From positions 1-40,822 of the forward strand of contig JAITJS010000123.1 of assembly GCA_031278815.1 (NCBI GenBank): DNA of 40,822 nucleotides, given 5' to 3'. Source of the stretch: Treponema sp. (GTDB lineage Bacteria > Spirochaetota > Spirochaetia > Treponematales > Breznakiellaceae). Shown one piece after another: positions 1 through 8,866 of the stretch. A program made the position numbers and the translations under genes. The notes below the pieces were generated by a model. That model worked only from the letters and a program-made list of their open reading frames with translations. It was not told the origin of the DNA and ran no database searches. The first letter of the stretch is position 1. Every line of letters begins with the position of its first letter.

Positions 1-643
1 CCACCAGAAACTTATCGAGGAAAGCCCCTCCCCTGGGGTGAGCTCGGTCATGCGCAAGAAAATGGCCCAGGGCGCGGTACGGCTTTTTCAGGAACTGGAC
101 TACCGGGGCGCGGGAACCATTGAATTCTTGGTACAGGGAGAGGAATTTTATTTTATGGAGGTAAACGCCCGGCTACAGGTGGAACACCCGGTGAGCGAAT
201 GGGTTACGGGCACGGATATGGTGCGGGAACAGATTCTCGCCTGCACTGAAGGCCGGCTGGAACTGGATCCCCGGGCGGTATCCCTTCAGGGTTGGGCCAT
301 GGAGTGCCGCATTAATGCCCTGAGTCCTGGCCGGGTTACAGCGCTGCACCTACCGGGCGGGCCGGGGGTGCGTTTCGACACCTGCTTGTATCCGGGTTGT
401 ATGGTGCCTCCCTACTACGACGCCCTGGTGGGCAAACTCATTGTCCATGCCCCGAACCGGGAACAGGTCTTAGCCCGGATGGATCGCGCCTTGGGGGAAC
501 TGCGTATCCAGGGGATCGCCACTAACCAGGACGAACAGATGGGGATTCTTCGAGATAGCCGGTTCCGTTCCGGCCAATTCGGCACCGCCTATTACGTCGA
601 ATGGGAAGCCGCACGCCCTAAGGAGACGAAGCATGAAGGATGA
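1..643 (+). CDS. accC: Acetyl-CoA carboxylase biotin carboxylase subunit, C-terminal part
   Basis: This is the 3' part of the biotin carboxylase gene; the reading frame is open from base 2 and the start lies outside the window. AccC carboxylates the biotin carried on AccB using ATP and bicarbonate, the first half-reaction of malonyl-CoA formation in the cytoplasm. The visible part contains the ATP-grasp segment with YFMEVNARLQVEHPVSE, the family's signature for metal and bicarbonate/biotin binding, followed by the C-terminal biotin carboxylase domain (CRINAL, YDALVGKLIVH). An internal GTG at 38 is not the real start, because the upstream codons (HQKLIEESPSP) also match the family. The stop overlaps accD by 11 bases, so the two are probably translationally coupled. 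accB is expected upstream but cannot be seen. Confidence 0.95.
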   Translation, partial: HQKLIEESPSPGVSSVMRKKMAQGAVRLFQELDYRGAGTIEFLVQGEEFYFMEVNARLQVEHPVSEWVTGTDMVREQILACTEGRLELDPRAVSLQGWAMECRINALSPGRVTALHLPGGPGVRFDTCLYPGCMVPPYYDALVGKLIVHAPNREQVLARMDRALGELRIQGIATNQDEQMGILRDSRFRSGQFGTAYYVEWEAARPKETKHEG

Positions 644-1427
644 ACTGTGTCCTCGCTGCAAAGCTGCGTATAGCCGGGAAGCCATTGACGCGGCCCTGAA
701 AACCTGCCCGGGTTGTGGCCATCATTACCGCATGGAACCCTTGGAACGGATCGCCTACCTCACGGATGGCGGGACCTTTACGGAGTTTTCCGGGAATTTA
801 CGGTCCTTGAACCCCATCGAGCTTGCGGGGTATGAGGAAAAGCTCTCCGAAGCAGAGGCCAAGTCCCGGATGAAAGACGCGGTCATCACCGGAACCTGCC
901 TAATTGAAGGGCGGTCCCTCATCCTAGGGCTTATGTCTTTTGCTTTTATGGGGGGGTCTATGGGTTCGGTGGTGGGAGAAAAGGTCAGCCGGGCCTTGTA
1001 CAGGGCCGTGGAGGAGCGGCTGCCCGTGGTGATCTTCACTAACTCCGGGGGGGCCCGGATGCAGGAAGGGATTTTTTCCCTCCTCCAGATGGCTAAGACC
1101 TCAAGCGCCGTGGCGGAACTGGATAAAGCGGGGCTGCCCTTCTTCATCGTACTCTGCGATCCCACTACCGGGGGGGTTACTGCCTCGTTCGCTATGCTGG
1201 CGGACATTACCCTGGCGGAACCCGGGGCCCTTATCGGCTTTGCAGGTCCCCGGGTGATCGAAGGCACTATCGGGGCGAGTTTGCCTGAAGGGTTTCAGCG
1301 GGCGGAATTTCAGCAAGAGCGGGGCTTTGTGGATCTCATTGTGCCCCGGTCGGAGCAGAAGCGGACCATCGCCCATTTGCTGGATCTGCATAACTGCCTT
1401 CCGGGACAAAAAGGGGAGGAGGTTTAA
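633..1427 (+). CDS. accD: Acetyl-CoA carboxylase carboxyltransferase subunit beta
   Basis: AccD is the beta half of the carboxyltransferase that moves the carboxyl group from carboxybiotin to acetyl-CoA. The protein (264 residues) starts with the four-cysteine zinc ribbon typical of bacterial AccD: C6, C9, C25 and C28. The crotonase-like fold follows, with the oxyanion segment NSGGARMQEG and the GGVTASFAMLADI segment. It is somewhat shorter than the E. coli protein (about 304 residues), mostly at the C-terminus. The ATG sits inside the end of accC. accA follows after two bases, so accC-accD-accA form one transcription unit. Confidence 0.95.
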   Translation: MKDELCPRCKAAYSREAIDAALKTCPGCGHHYRMEPLERIAYLTDGGTFTEFSGNLRSLNPIELAGYEEKLSEAEAKSRMKDAVITGTCLIEGRSLILGLMSFAFMGGSMGSVVGEKVSRALYRAVEERLPVVIFTNSGGARMQEGIFSLLQMAKTSSAVAELDKAGLPFFIVLCDPTTGGVTASFAMLADITLAEPGALIGFAGPRVIEGTIGASLPEGFQRAEFQQERGFVDLIVPRSEQKRTIAHLLDLHNCLPGQKGEEV

Positions 1428-1429
1428 GG

Positions 1430-2359
1430 ATGTATACCCCGCCTATAACGACCCTGCAAGAAAAGGTCGAAGAATTACGCAAGCTCGTTAAGGAGTCGGG
1501 GATTGACGCCGCCGAAGCCTTGCAAGAGCTGGAAGGGAAAATACAGGCCGGCTCCAAAACTGAAGCGGCCTGGAAGCGGGTGGAACTGGCCCGACACCCC
1601 CAGCGGCCCTACGCCCTGGATTACATCGAGCGGATTTTCACCGATTTCACGGAACTGCACGGGGATCGCTGTTTTGGGGATGATCCGGCCCTAATCGGGG
1701 GTCTGGGGTTCCTTGAGGGGCGGCCCGTTACGATCCTGGCCAACCAGAAAGGCCGTACCTTGAAAGAAAACCGCTACCGCAATTATGGCATGGCTAACCC
1801 GGAAGGCTACCGCAAGGCCTTGCGTCTGGCCAATCAGGCGGAGAAATTCAGGCGGCCCATTGTTACCCTGGTGGATACCTCCGGGGCATACCCGGGGCTC
1901 GGCGCGGAAGAACGGGGCATCGGCGAAGCCATTGCCCGGAACCTCCGGGATTTCAGCCAGTTGAAAACCCCCATCGTTTGTATCATTATTGGGGAAGGGG
2001 GCTCAGGCGGGGCCTTAGGGCTCTGTGTGGGGGATAAAATCTATATGCTGGAAAACGCCATCTATTCGGTGATTAGCCCTGAAGGGTGCGCTTCCATACT
2101 GCTGCGGGACGCAGCCAGGGCAAAAGATGCCGCGGCCATGTTGCGGATCACCAGCGGGGATCTGTTGGATTTCAAGGTGATCAACGGTATCATACCGGAA
2201 CCTCCGGGAGGGGCGCATCAGGATCCGGATGCTGCCGCAGGGGCTATCAAGCAGATCCTGGTGAAAGAGCTGCAAGACTTGGGAGATCGGAACCCCTCGG
2301 TGCTGGTCCGGTACCGGAATCAGAAGATCCGCAAAATCGGTCATTGGAACGAAAGTTGA
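1430..2359 (+). CDS. accA: Acetyl-CoA carboxylase carboxyltransferase subunit alpha
   Basis: AccA pairs with AccD as an alpha2-beta2 carboxyltransferase in fatty acid synthesis. The 309-residue protein has the expected layout: an N-terminal helical segment (LQEKVEELRKLVKESG), the HGDRCFGDDPALIGGL segment, the QKGRTLKENRYRNYGM segment and the glycine-rich GEGGSGGALGL oxyanion region. Length is close to the usual 315-320. It lies two bases after accD. A small inverted repeat follows before the convergent ThiF-family gene. Confidence 0.95.
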   Translation: MYTPPITTLQEKVEELRKLVKESGIDAAEALQELEGKIQAGSKTEAAWKRVELARHPQRPYALDYIERIFTDFTELHGDRCFGDDPALIGGLGFLEGRPVTILANQKGRTLKENRYRNYGMANPEGYRKALRLANQAEKFRRPIVTLVDTSGAYPGLGAEERGIGEAIARNLRDFSQLKTPIVCIIIGEGGSGGALGLCVGDKIYMLENAIYSVISPEGCASILLRDAARAKDAAAMLRITSGDLLDFKVINGIIPEPPGGAHQDPDAAAGAIKQILVKELQDLGDRNPSVLVRYRNQKIRKIGHWNES

Positions 2360-2379
2360 GGAAAGCTTCCGGTGGGGTT

Positions 2380-2416
2380 GCAGGGCCTTTCAGCCCTCCA
2401 TACGCATGAGCCCTGC
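2380..2416. terminator. Inverted repeat between convergent genes
   Basis: A 7-base perfect inverted repeat, GCAGGGC (2380-2386) and GCCCTGC (2410-2416), fills the gap between accA and the convergent ThiF-family gene. A smaller AGGGC/GCCCT hairpin is nested inside it. There is no T-run on either side, so it is at best a weak or Rho-assisted terminator. The position is the main support. Confidence 0.3.
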
Positions 2417-2419
2417 CTT

Positions 2420-3253
2420 TCACCTATCCCCTGTAGTATGGTCCGTTCGTAAGTCGCATACCCTCTGTTCATAATCGATCAGGGTGGTGATGCTTGGTGC
2501 AGTACCGCATATCGGGCAATGAGGATTGACCGCAAGTTTTACCTTTCGAAACTCCATGGTGAGGGCGTCGTAGGTTAGGATGAAGCCATTGAGGAGTCCT
2601 TCCAGACTCAGGAGGTATTTCAGGGCTTCAGTGGCTTGCAAGGTACCGATGACCCCGCCCATTACCCCCAGAACCCCTGCCTGACGGCAGGTAGGAACCG
2701 CATCCGGAGGGGGCGGGTTTTGAAAGACACAACGGTAGCAAGGGCCTTTTCCCGGAATATAGGTCAAAAGCTGCCCTCGGAACCGGATGATCCCTGCATG
2801 GACAAAAGGTGTTCCCCGCATTACACAGGCGTCGTTGATGAGAAATTTGATGGGAAAATTATCGGTTCCGTCAATGATAAAATCGTAGTTTTTATCATTG
2901 ATAATATCCGTGATGTTGGTGGCATTGATCCATTCGTGGTAGCTTACGACCTCCACATCGTGGTTCATCTCTTGCATGGTTTCTTTAGCAGACTGGACCT
3001 TGGGCTTTCCTATGTCCCTGGTGGAGTGGATGATCTGCCGTTGCAGATTGGAGAGATCCACCACATCCGCATCGGCAATACCAATCGTGCCGACCCCTGC
3101 AGCAGCCAGGTACATCGCCGCGGGTGCTCCAAGGCCCCCTGCGCCGATGATAAGCACCCGGCCTTCCATGAGTTTTTTCTGTCCCTGAACACCCACCTCT
3201 TTCAAGATGATATGCCGGGAATACCGTTCCAGTTGTGCATCGGTAAAAGCCAT
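2420..3253 (-). CDS. ThiF/MoeB/HesA-family sulfur-carrier adenylyltransferase
   Basis: This is an E1-like enzyme that adenylates the C-terminal Gly-Gly of a ThiS- or MoaD-type sulfur carrier. The 277-residue protein starts with the family hallmark RYSRHIILKEVG. It then has the Rossmann motif GAGGLGAPAAMYLAAAG, the NLQRQIIH segment (ATP-binding Arg), DGTDNF, a zinc site made of CYRC and CPIC, and a Cys in VPTCRQAGVLG where MoeB/ThiF proteins carry a conserved cysteine. A good AAGGAG ribosome site precedes the ATG. No ThiS, MoaD or other thiamine or molybdopterin gene is beside it, so sequence and context do not decide between ThiF and MoeB. Both names are in use for such proteins. Confidence 0.9.
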   Translation of the reverse strand: MAFTDAQLERYSRHIILKEVGVQGQKKLMEGRVLIIGAGGLGAPAAMYLAAAGVGTIGIADADVVDLSNLQRQIIHSTRDIGKPKVQSAKETMQEMNHDVEVVSYHEWINATNITDIINDKNYDFIIDGTDNFPIKFLINDACVMRGTPFVHAGIIRFRGQLLTYIPGKGPCYRCVFQNPPPPDAVPTCRQAGVLGVMGGVIGTLQATEALKYLLSLEGLLNGFILTYDALTMEFRKVKLAVNPHCPICGTAPSITTLIDYEQRVCDLRTDHTTGDR

Positions 3254-3539
3254 CGTGTCTCCTTATGCCAGTATATTCCAGCGGTTTCTGATATGGTGAC
3301 CGCCACTAGGCCGACAAAACAGGGCGCCTGTGGCCCGCTTTTGCGGGGCTTGCCTTGCTCTATATTCTATGTTTTTTAGCTTCCAATCAAGACTCATTGG
3401 GGTCATGGAGAGCGGCAATCGGGTCTTTAAGAATGGATCTCGACTCTTTAACCATGCATACCGGAGTTCAAAACACCAAAACCGATAGAAAAAGGAACGT
3501 ATATTCTTCTTTCAGCAAACCTTATAAACCAGACAGGCT

Positions 3540-3851
3540 TTAGACAAGGTATTTTTTGGAAATTGTACTCAAAGAATGTTCAAACGTAACCGATATATCC
3601 TTTACCAAACTCTTTACCGCCTCTTTTATCTCATCATTTGGGGCCTCTTCCGGTCTAAATAGCGCATAAACCTCAATACCAAAACAATTTGCCAGTTTTA
3701 CCAGCGTTAAAGATGATACCCACCTCTTTCCGGTCTCAATATCAGCCAAAAAATTGGTGGAAATGTCAATTTTTTCCACTAATTTTACCTGCGACCACCC
3801 CAAGACCGCGGTAATACTTAATATTGGAACTTAAAATTCGTCTTCTTCCAT
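3540..3851 (-). pseudogene. Xre-family helix-turn-helix regulator with two indels
   Basis: The intact-looking frame from a TTG at 3803 encodes the end of a Cro/CI-type DNA-binding domain (GWSQVKLVEKIDIS, NFLADIETGKRW, LVKLANCFGIEVYALF) and a short tail. The start of the domain is present just upstream but out of frame. An ATG at 3851 opens MEEDEF and then meets TAA. The shifted frame reads LSSNIKYYRGLG, which is what the N-terminus of this family looks like. One missing T in the T4 run and one extra G in the G4 run near 3800 would explain both breaks, and the two cancel. A TTG-start protein would lack helix 1 of the HTH, so this is probably a pseudogene. A sequencing error cannot be excluded. 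Confidence 0.65.
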
Positions 3852-3906
3852 AAAAAAACTCTAGCCAATTGCTCGATCTTCTTTGAAATGGATAATAGTA
3901 CATTAT

Positions 3907-3951
3907 TAGGCGTAAGCCTATTATGGTTAATACCCCGCCGCTCTGCGGCGG
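3907..3951 (+). repeat. Paired hairpins at the left side of the IS200-like element
   Basis: Two stem-loops lie just before the transposase remnant. The first is TAGGC-GTAA-GCCTA (3907-3920). The second is CCGCCGC-TCT-GCGGCGG (3935-3951), a perfect 7-base stem with a 3-base loop. IS200/IS605 elements have no terminal inverted repeats; their transposase recognises subterminal hairpins, and the left one also dampens translation of tnpA. This arrangement fits such a left end. The exact cleavage sites are not defined. Confidence 0.55.
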
Positions 3952-3975
3952 CTGAAATTGGAGTTTACTTGAAGG

Positions 3976-4448
3976 ATGCGTGAGATCATCCGAAAAGAGC
4001 ATAATGTAAGCACGCTTTGTACCACATAGTCTGTCCAGCAAAATACCGGAGGGCAGTAATAGATAAAGAGGTAGACAAGAAAGTACGAGAAGTGTGTCTA
4101 GGGATAGAGGCGCGATATGAGATAAGGTTTGTGGAGATAGAGAAAGAAATGGATCAAGTGCATTTTCTAGTTCAGTCAGTGCCGAAGTACAGTCCCGAGC
4201 AGATAGTACGGACAATAAAGAGTATAAGGGCAAAGAAGATATTTGAATTGTGCCCGAAAGTAAAAAAGATGCTATGGGGAGGGGAATTCTGGACTAGGGG
4301 ATATTATGTTGGGGGACAGGAGGAGAACAGGGAGATTGAGAAAGTAATACAGCAGTATATAATGAATCAGGGGAGAAATCCTGAAAATTATCAAAAAACA
4401 CATGAAGGAAAACAGCTAGGAGTACTTTCGTATCAGAATAAAGCATGA
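3976..4448 (+). pseudogene. tnpA: IS200/IS605-type Y1 transposase, frameshifted
   Basis: Translation from the ATG at 3976 gives MREIIRKEHNVSTL and then runs into TAG. The rest of the protein continues in another frame from about 4017: YHIVCPAKYRR, VHFLVQSVPKYSP, LWGGEFWTRGYYV, VIQQYIMNQG. One missing base around 4015-4018 accounts for this. The family uses a single tyrosine nucleophile (here probably the Tyr of QQYIMNQ) and an HUH metal site. Where HUH elements normally read D-H-V-H, this copy reads D-Q-V-H, so the first metal-binding histidine appears lost as well. Both changes point to a dead copy. Confidence 0.75.
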
Positions 4449-4573
4449 AGGTTATAACGGCGATTTTCGATGAGATAAGAGCCAGAACGTATAAAAGCTG
4501 CTATACGGGTCAGCACAGTTTTTGTCAAAAGGAGAAAGAGCTGGAGATTCGGGCTTGGGCAGGGGTGGTGCCG

Positions 4574-6259
4574 CTATAGTTTGGCCGGTCTATAGAGCCG
4601 CCAGTTAATGCCGTAATGCCGAACCCGTAGCCCCATCTGTCTATCCGTGATACCCAGGCGCCGGGCTGCCGCAGCCATGTTACCTTCGCTTATCTTCAGG
4701 GCCTCGATGATGAGTTCCTTTTCCAGCCGGGAAAGGGCCGCTTCCAGGGTCGTGATAGGCTCGGTTTTGGTGGATACCGCAGATTGGAGGCTGGGAGGCA
4801 GGTTATAGGAATGGATCACCTGATCGTTAGAAAGGATCACCGCCCGTTCGATACAGTTCTCCAATTCCCGGACATTACCAGGCCAGGAATAACTGGTGAG
4901 TAAATCCAGTGCCGGGGTGGATATCCGCTTGATGAGTTTGCCGTTCTTTTCCGCGTATTTTTCCGTAAAATGATCCGCTAAAAGGACAATGTCGCTCTTC
5001 CGTTCTCGTAAGGGGGGGACGTGCAAGGGGAATACGTTGAGGCGATAGTACAGATCCTCCCGAAACCGGCCCTCCTTAACCGCTTCCTCCAGATTCCGGT
5101 TGGTCGCGGCAATGAGTCGGACATTGACCTTGATGGTAGTGGTGCCGCCGACCCGTTCCAGTTCCCGTTCTTGGAGAACCCGCAGGAGTTTGACCTGGAT
5201 CTGGGGGGATAGTTCACCGATTTCATCCAGAAAAATCGTCCCCTGATGGGCCAACTCAAAGCGGCCTTTACGCTGGCTGGTGGCTCCGGTAAAGGCCCCC
5301 TTTTCATGGCCAAACAGTTCACTTTCAATGATCGACTCAGGCAGGGCCGCACAGTTTATCTTGACAAGAGCCGCCTCTGCCCGCTTTGAAAGCCGGTGTA
5401 ACTCCAGGGCTACCAGTTCCTTACCAGTACCGCTTTCTCCGGTGATGAGTACCGTGGCATCGCTGGGAGCCACTTGTGCGAGCATTTGGTAAACCCTCCG
5501 CATGGCCTTCCCGGTCCCCAGGATGGCGCTCCCTTTCGCGATTCGTCCCCCGGAGCCTTGCATCCCTAGCCCATCCCTTGCAAGATTCCGGTCTCTGAGG
5601 CGCTCCTCCTGAACATCCCATTCTTGCCGAAGCCGAAACTGCTCTTCGAGGATCCGCTCTCGGAGCTTTGCGGAATCCGCAATAATAGCGGAAACTTTTT
5701 CCAGCAAGACCCGATCCCGGAGCATCTGTACTTCTAAAGTGACATGGTAGGGATCGCGCTGAATGCGGCGTTCTGCGCTGAGGGTACCGATAAGCCCCCC
5801 GCCGGATCTGATGGGGACACAGTAATAGGTAAGCCCCGCCATATCTGCCCTGGTCCGGTTCTTTGCCCGGTTGAGGAAACGGGCCTCCTGAGAAAGATCC
5901 TCCACCATGATCGGCTGCCCAGATTCAAACACCCGGCCCACCAAACCTTCCCCCAGGCGGTAGCGGCCCCGCTCCTTTTCTTCTGGGGAAAGCCCGTAGG
6001 CTTCTTCTATTTTCAGGAGCCCCGTGGACCGGTCCAAGAGGGTTACCATACCCCAGGTGAGACCTGCCCGGATTTCCAGGAGACTCAAGAGGGGCCCTAA
6101 GGCGCTTCGTAGTTCCACATACTTATCAAAGGTCCGGGCTATCTCAAAGAGTAATTCCAATTCAACCCATTCCCAATCCGCTGTAGCGGCTTGGGATACC
6201 TCACGCTGCAACACACCATGCATGGGAGCATGATACTCGTTTTTGCCCCAAGGTTCCAC
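4574..6259 (-). CDS. NifA-like sigma-54-dependent transcriptional activator
   Basis: A 561-residue enhancer-binding protein of the NifA/NtrC class. Residues about 35-190 form a GAF sensory domain. Residues 245-485 form the AAA+ domain with Walker A GESGTGKE (274-281), the sigma-54 contact loop GAFTGA (321-326), Walker B FLDEIG (343-348) and SWPGNVREL. Residues 527-550 form a Fis-type HTH (NMAAAARRLGITDRQ). The GAF-AAA-Fis layout and the LGITDRQMGLRVRHYGI ending resemble NifA. The interdomain cysteine motif of oxygen-sensitive NifA is not seen. Such proteins activate RpoN promoters by ATP hydrolysis. No nif genes are in the window, so the target is unknown. The start is a GTG at 6259 without a clear ribosome site; an ATG 12 codons in is an alternative. 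Confidence 0.88.
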   Translation of the reverse strand: MEPWGKNEYHAPMHGVLQREVSQAATADWEWVELELLFEIARTFDKYVELRSALGPLLSLLEIRAGLTWGMVTLLDRSTGLLKIEEAYGLSPEEKERGRYRLGEGLVGRVFESGQPIMVEDLSQEARFLNRAKNRTRADMAGLTYYCVPIRSGGGLIGTLSAERRIQRDPYHVTLEVQMLRDRVLLEKVSAIIADSAKLRERILEEQFRLRQEWDVQEERLRDRNLARDGLGMQGSGGRIAKGSAILGTGKAMRRVYQMLAQVAPSDATVLITGESGTGKELVALELHRLSKRAEAALVKINCAALPESIIESELFGHEKGAFTGATSQRKGRFELAHQGTIFLDEIGELSPQIQVKLLRVLQERELERVGGTTTIKVNVRLIAATNRNLEEAVKEGRFREDLYYRLNVFPLHVPPLRERKSDIVLLADHFTEKYAEKNGKLIKRISTPALDLLTSYSWPGNVRELENCIERAVILSNDQVIHSYNLPPSLQSAVSTKTEPITTLEAALSRLEKELIIEALKISEGNMAAAARRLGITDRQMGLRVRHYGINWRLYRPAKL

Positions 6260-6383
6260 CGGCTTGCGAGGGAGGATGGGCTCTTAGAGGGAAAATCCTA
6301 CCTTAAGTTTCATGGCAAATTGGGGTGGAGGATGCCATACACAAGCCTTTTAGTTTTGGGAAAGCCTCGTTGCAATAGACCGC

Positions 6384-8789
6384 TTACAGGGCATTTACCA
6401 ACAAGGACGTAATCTGCTCAAGGACCACATCGTAATCCAAGGAAGACACCAGGGCGCAAATCACATCAAGCCGTTCGTCCACTTCCCCATTGAAGGTAAG
6501 CCCCCCAAGCTCCATTGCCAATGCATCCGCCAGGCTGCTCTCTCCAGAGGCACAGGCCTTGGCTAAGGCATTGAGCTTTTCCCTCAAGGCCCCCTCAGCC
6601 ACCGGTTCTTTTTCTTTGGCCTCTGCTTTATCCATGAGCGAGGTGGTCCGCAGTTTTTCCCGGAACTGCAACATCTCTTCACAAATAGCCGCTGTTTCCT
6701 CAATACATTTGGCGTAATTGCCGTTCTTGGAAGCGTATTCAAGGGTATATGCCCATTTGGATAAGGCCTCTACCCCCATGTTGGCGAATACCCCTTTCAT
6801 CGCATGCAGCCGTATGGAGTACTCTTTCCAGTTCTCCTCGGCCATAAACAAGCGGATCTCCTTGACATAGGTATCAAGCTCCACACAGAACTGCCGCAAT
6901 ATCTTGGCATAGGTGCTATGGTCGTTTCCCACATGGGAAAGTCCCACGGTAATATCCATAATCCCTAACTGGCTGAGCTCATTTGCCAAAGCCGTAAACT
7001 GCTCATTCACCGCTACCGCAGCCTCAGGGCCTTCCTGCACCACTGAGCCGAGTTTCTCCTTGGGCAGCCATCTGGCCAGCATCAGGTTCAACTGGGAAGC
7101 ATCTATGGGTTTGGCGATGAAGTCGTTCATCCCTGATTCAAGGAAAGCCTCCCGGGCGCCGCTTACCGCATTGGCGCTGAGAGCCACTATGGGCATCTGC
7201 TTGAGCCAGGCATCCCCTGCATTCCGGATACACCTGGTTGCCTCAGTACCGTCCATGCCGGGCATCATGTGATCCATAAACACCAGGTCATAGCGTTTTG
7301 CCGTTACCTTTTCTATGGCCTCAAGTCCGCTTTGCGCGGTATCCGGGTGTATATTATGGGTGGCAAGAAAGCCCAATGCTACGGTGAGATTGATGGAATT
7401 GTCATCCACCACCAGGACCTGCACATCATCCCGGGCAATTACCCGCTCAAGGGCCTTGGCCTTCTCGGTCTTCAGGGGATCCCCCTCAATGAGGGGCAGA
7501 TACAGGGTAAACACCGATCCTATGCCGTATTCACTGGCAAAATCTATGGTACCCCCCATCATAGTAACCAAGTTACGGGTTATGGAAAGCCCTAAACCTG
7601 TACCGACTATACCTCGATTCTTACTACGGTCAAACTGCTGGAAGGTACTGAAAAGTTTGGAAAAGTTTTCCTGCTTGATGCCTATCCCCGTATCCTTCAC
7701 GCTGAAGGCGATAAAGTCCTGGTCGTTCTTGTAGGTCCGCTGTACCTTGAAATGGACATAGCCCTCCTTGGTGTACTTAATGGCGTTGTTGACGATATTG
7801 GTAATCACCTGCCGTATCCGCGTCTTGTCCCCATAAATCACCTCAGGAACCTGGGGATCAAAGGTATGGCGGAACTCAAGTTCCTTGGTCATGGCGGTGA
7901 ATTTGCTCATGGAACAAATGTGGTCATACAGCTCTAGGAGGTTGAAATGGACCGGGGTAAGTTCGAGCTTTCCCGCTTCGATCTTGGAGAAATCCAGGAT
8001 ATCGTTGATGATTTGCAGGAGGGCCTTAGACATTTTCTTGATATCCGTGAAGTAGCCCTGCTGGACCACGTCCAGGTTATCAGTGCGTATGAGATCGCTC
8101 ATGCCAATGATGGCGTTCATGGGTGTGCGGATCTCGTGGCTCATGGAAGCCAGGAATTGGCTTTTTGCCTTGGATGCGTCTTCTGCCTGGCGCTTGGCCT
8201 TGAGTAGTTCCGTCATATCATGGAAGAAGATCATAAACCCATTGCCCCCAGCCTCATGGTCGATTATCGGGGAAATGAATATGGTATAGTTCCTGGGATC
8301 ACCCTCATAGCCTATATCCAGGACCTCCTCTAGCTCAATGGCCTTGTTCTCCTTGAGGGCCTGTTGCAAGACCTGGTTCATCCTCAGGGCAAAGGCCCTA
8401 TTCCCGGTACGCTCCAGGACTTCCTGAAAGGGCCGGCCCTTGATAAGCTCGAAATGCTGAATCCGAGCATGGGTGAGGAAGATGTGCGTACCATAGGCAA
8501 CACAGCCGTTCTTATCAAGCAATATGAGGCTATTCGGGCTGTTTTCGAGGAGCAGGTGGAGGTATTTCTCCTGCTGTGATTGTTCAGCCGTCACTGCCGC
8601 ACTGAACTTTGCCCCGGCTGCGGCGGTTTTCTCAGCTCGGCTAATGACCCGCTGCATGGTCTCAAGCTGCATATTCAGTCGTTTGATCTCTCCCTGCAAA
8701 GCCAGGTTTTCTTTGATGAGTCCTTCATTCAGTTTTTTTAGATCTTCGTAAACAGATAATTCTAGTGCTGCGGAAGCGTCATATTCCAT
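6384..8789 (-). CDS. Hybrid sensor histidine kinase (coiled coil, PAS, HisKA, HATPase, REC, HPt)
   Basis: An 801-residue soluble hybrid kinase with no membrane segment. Residues 15-75 look like a coiled coil and about 76-195 form a PAS-type domain ([14 protein letters not shown]). The HisKA domain follows with phospho-acceptor H218 in [13 protein letters not shown]. The HATPase has its N box ([10 protein letters not shown]), DTGIG and GTGLGLS. A receiver domain has D506 in [10 protein letters not shown], and the C-terminal HPt domain has H662 in RLHAMKGV. This is a full internal phosphorelay; the final partner is not identified. A good GAAGGG ribosome site precedes the ATG. It is a paralogue of the next kinase upstream, with near-identical motifs from HisKA to HPt. 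The NifA-like gene follows 124 bases downstream on the same strand and may be co-transcribed. Confidence 0.92.
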   Translation of the reverse strand: MEYDASAALELSVYEDLKKLNEGLIKENLALQGEIKRLNMQLETMQRVISRAEKTAAAGAKFSAAVTAEQSQQEKYLHLLLENSPNSLILLDKNGCVAYGTHIFLTHARIQHFELIKGRPFQEVLERTGNRAFALRMNQVLQQALKENKAIELEEVLDIGYEGDPRNYTIFISPIIDHEAGGNGFMIFFHDMTELLKAKRQAEDASKAKSQFLASMSHEIRTPMNAIIGMSDLIRTDNLDVVQQGYFTDIKKMSKALLQIINDILDFSKIEAGKLELTPVHFNLLELYDHICSMSKFTAMTKELEFRHTFDPQVPEVIYGDKTRIRQVITNIVNNAIKYTKEGYVHFKVQRTYKNDQDFIAFSVKDTGIGIKQENFSKLFSTFQQFDRSKNRGIVGTGLGLSITRNLVTMMGGTIDFASEYGIGSVFTLYLPLIEGDPLKTEKAKALERVIARDDVQVLVVDDNSINLTVALGFLATHNIHPDTAQSGLEAIEKVTAKRYDLVFMDHMMPGMDGTEATRCIRNAGDAWLKQMPIVALSANAVSGAREAFLESGMNDFIAKPIDASQLNLMLARWLPKEKLGSVVQEGPEAAVAVNEQFTALANELSQLGIMDITVGLSHVGNDHSTYAKILRQFCVELDTYVKEIRLFMAEENWKEYSIRLHAMKGVFANMGVEALSKWAYTLEYASKNGNYAKCIEETAAICEEMLQFREKLRTTSLMDKAEAKEKEPVAEGALREKLNALAKACASGESSLADALAMELGGLTFNGEVDERLDVICALVSSLDYDVVLEQITSLLVNAL

Positions 8790-8822
8790 AGTCCCTTCTT
8801 CCTTTGTACTACTAAAACATAT

Positions 8823-8866
8823 AAAAAAGGGATCTCCTTACCCGTTCACCCAAGGAGCTTTCCCTT
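8823..8866 (-). terminator. Rho-independent terminator after the kinase/FIST unit
   Basis: On the minus strand the stop codon of the FIST remnant runs directly into a hairpin. Its arms are AAGGGA-CTCCTT and AAGGAG-TCCCTT, with a small bulge (arms at 8852-8866 and 8827-8839). A run of Ts follows (complement of the A-run 8823-8828). The strong stem plus T-run is a classic intrinsic terminator, and it separates this unit from the downstream kinase gene. Confidence 0.8.

Larger units (their letters stand above)
3880..4510 (+). mobile_element. Degenerate IS200/IS605-type insertion sequence (limits approximate)
   Basis: The element consists of left-end hairpins (3907-3951), a single frameshifted Y1 transposase gene (3976-4448) and a possible right-end hairpin, GTATA-N8-TATAC (4489-4506). 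The size of about 630-700 bases fits tnpA-only IS200 elements. No target repeat is expected for this family, so the ends cannot be set by duplication. It sits between the broken Xre gene and the sigma-54 activator gene, and it may have displaced the promoter region of the Xre gene. Confidence 0.6.

Noticed and set aside
3300-3365. GGCCCGC-TTTT-GCGGGGC-like hairpin upstream of the ThiF-family gene, first considered as a terminator or tRNA part
   Set aside because: The stem is imperfect, has no T-run and no tRNA features surround it.
2636-3379. Plus-strand 247-codon frame opposite the ThiF-family gene
   Set aside because: Antisense shadow of a clearly conserved gene; no family features.
4445-4579. 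A 44-codon plus-strand frame whose ATG overlaps the transposase stop (ATGA)
   Set aside because: It overlaps the end of the sigma-54 activator gene, matches no known family and may be read-through of the IS right end. Not strong enough to call a gene.
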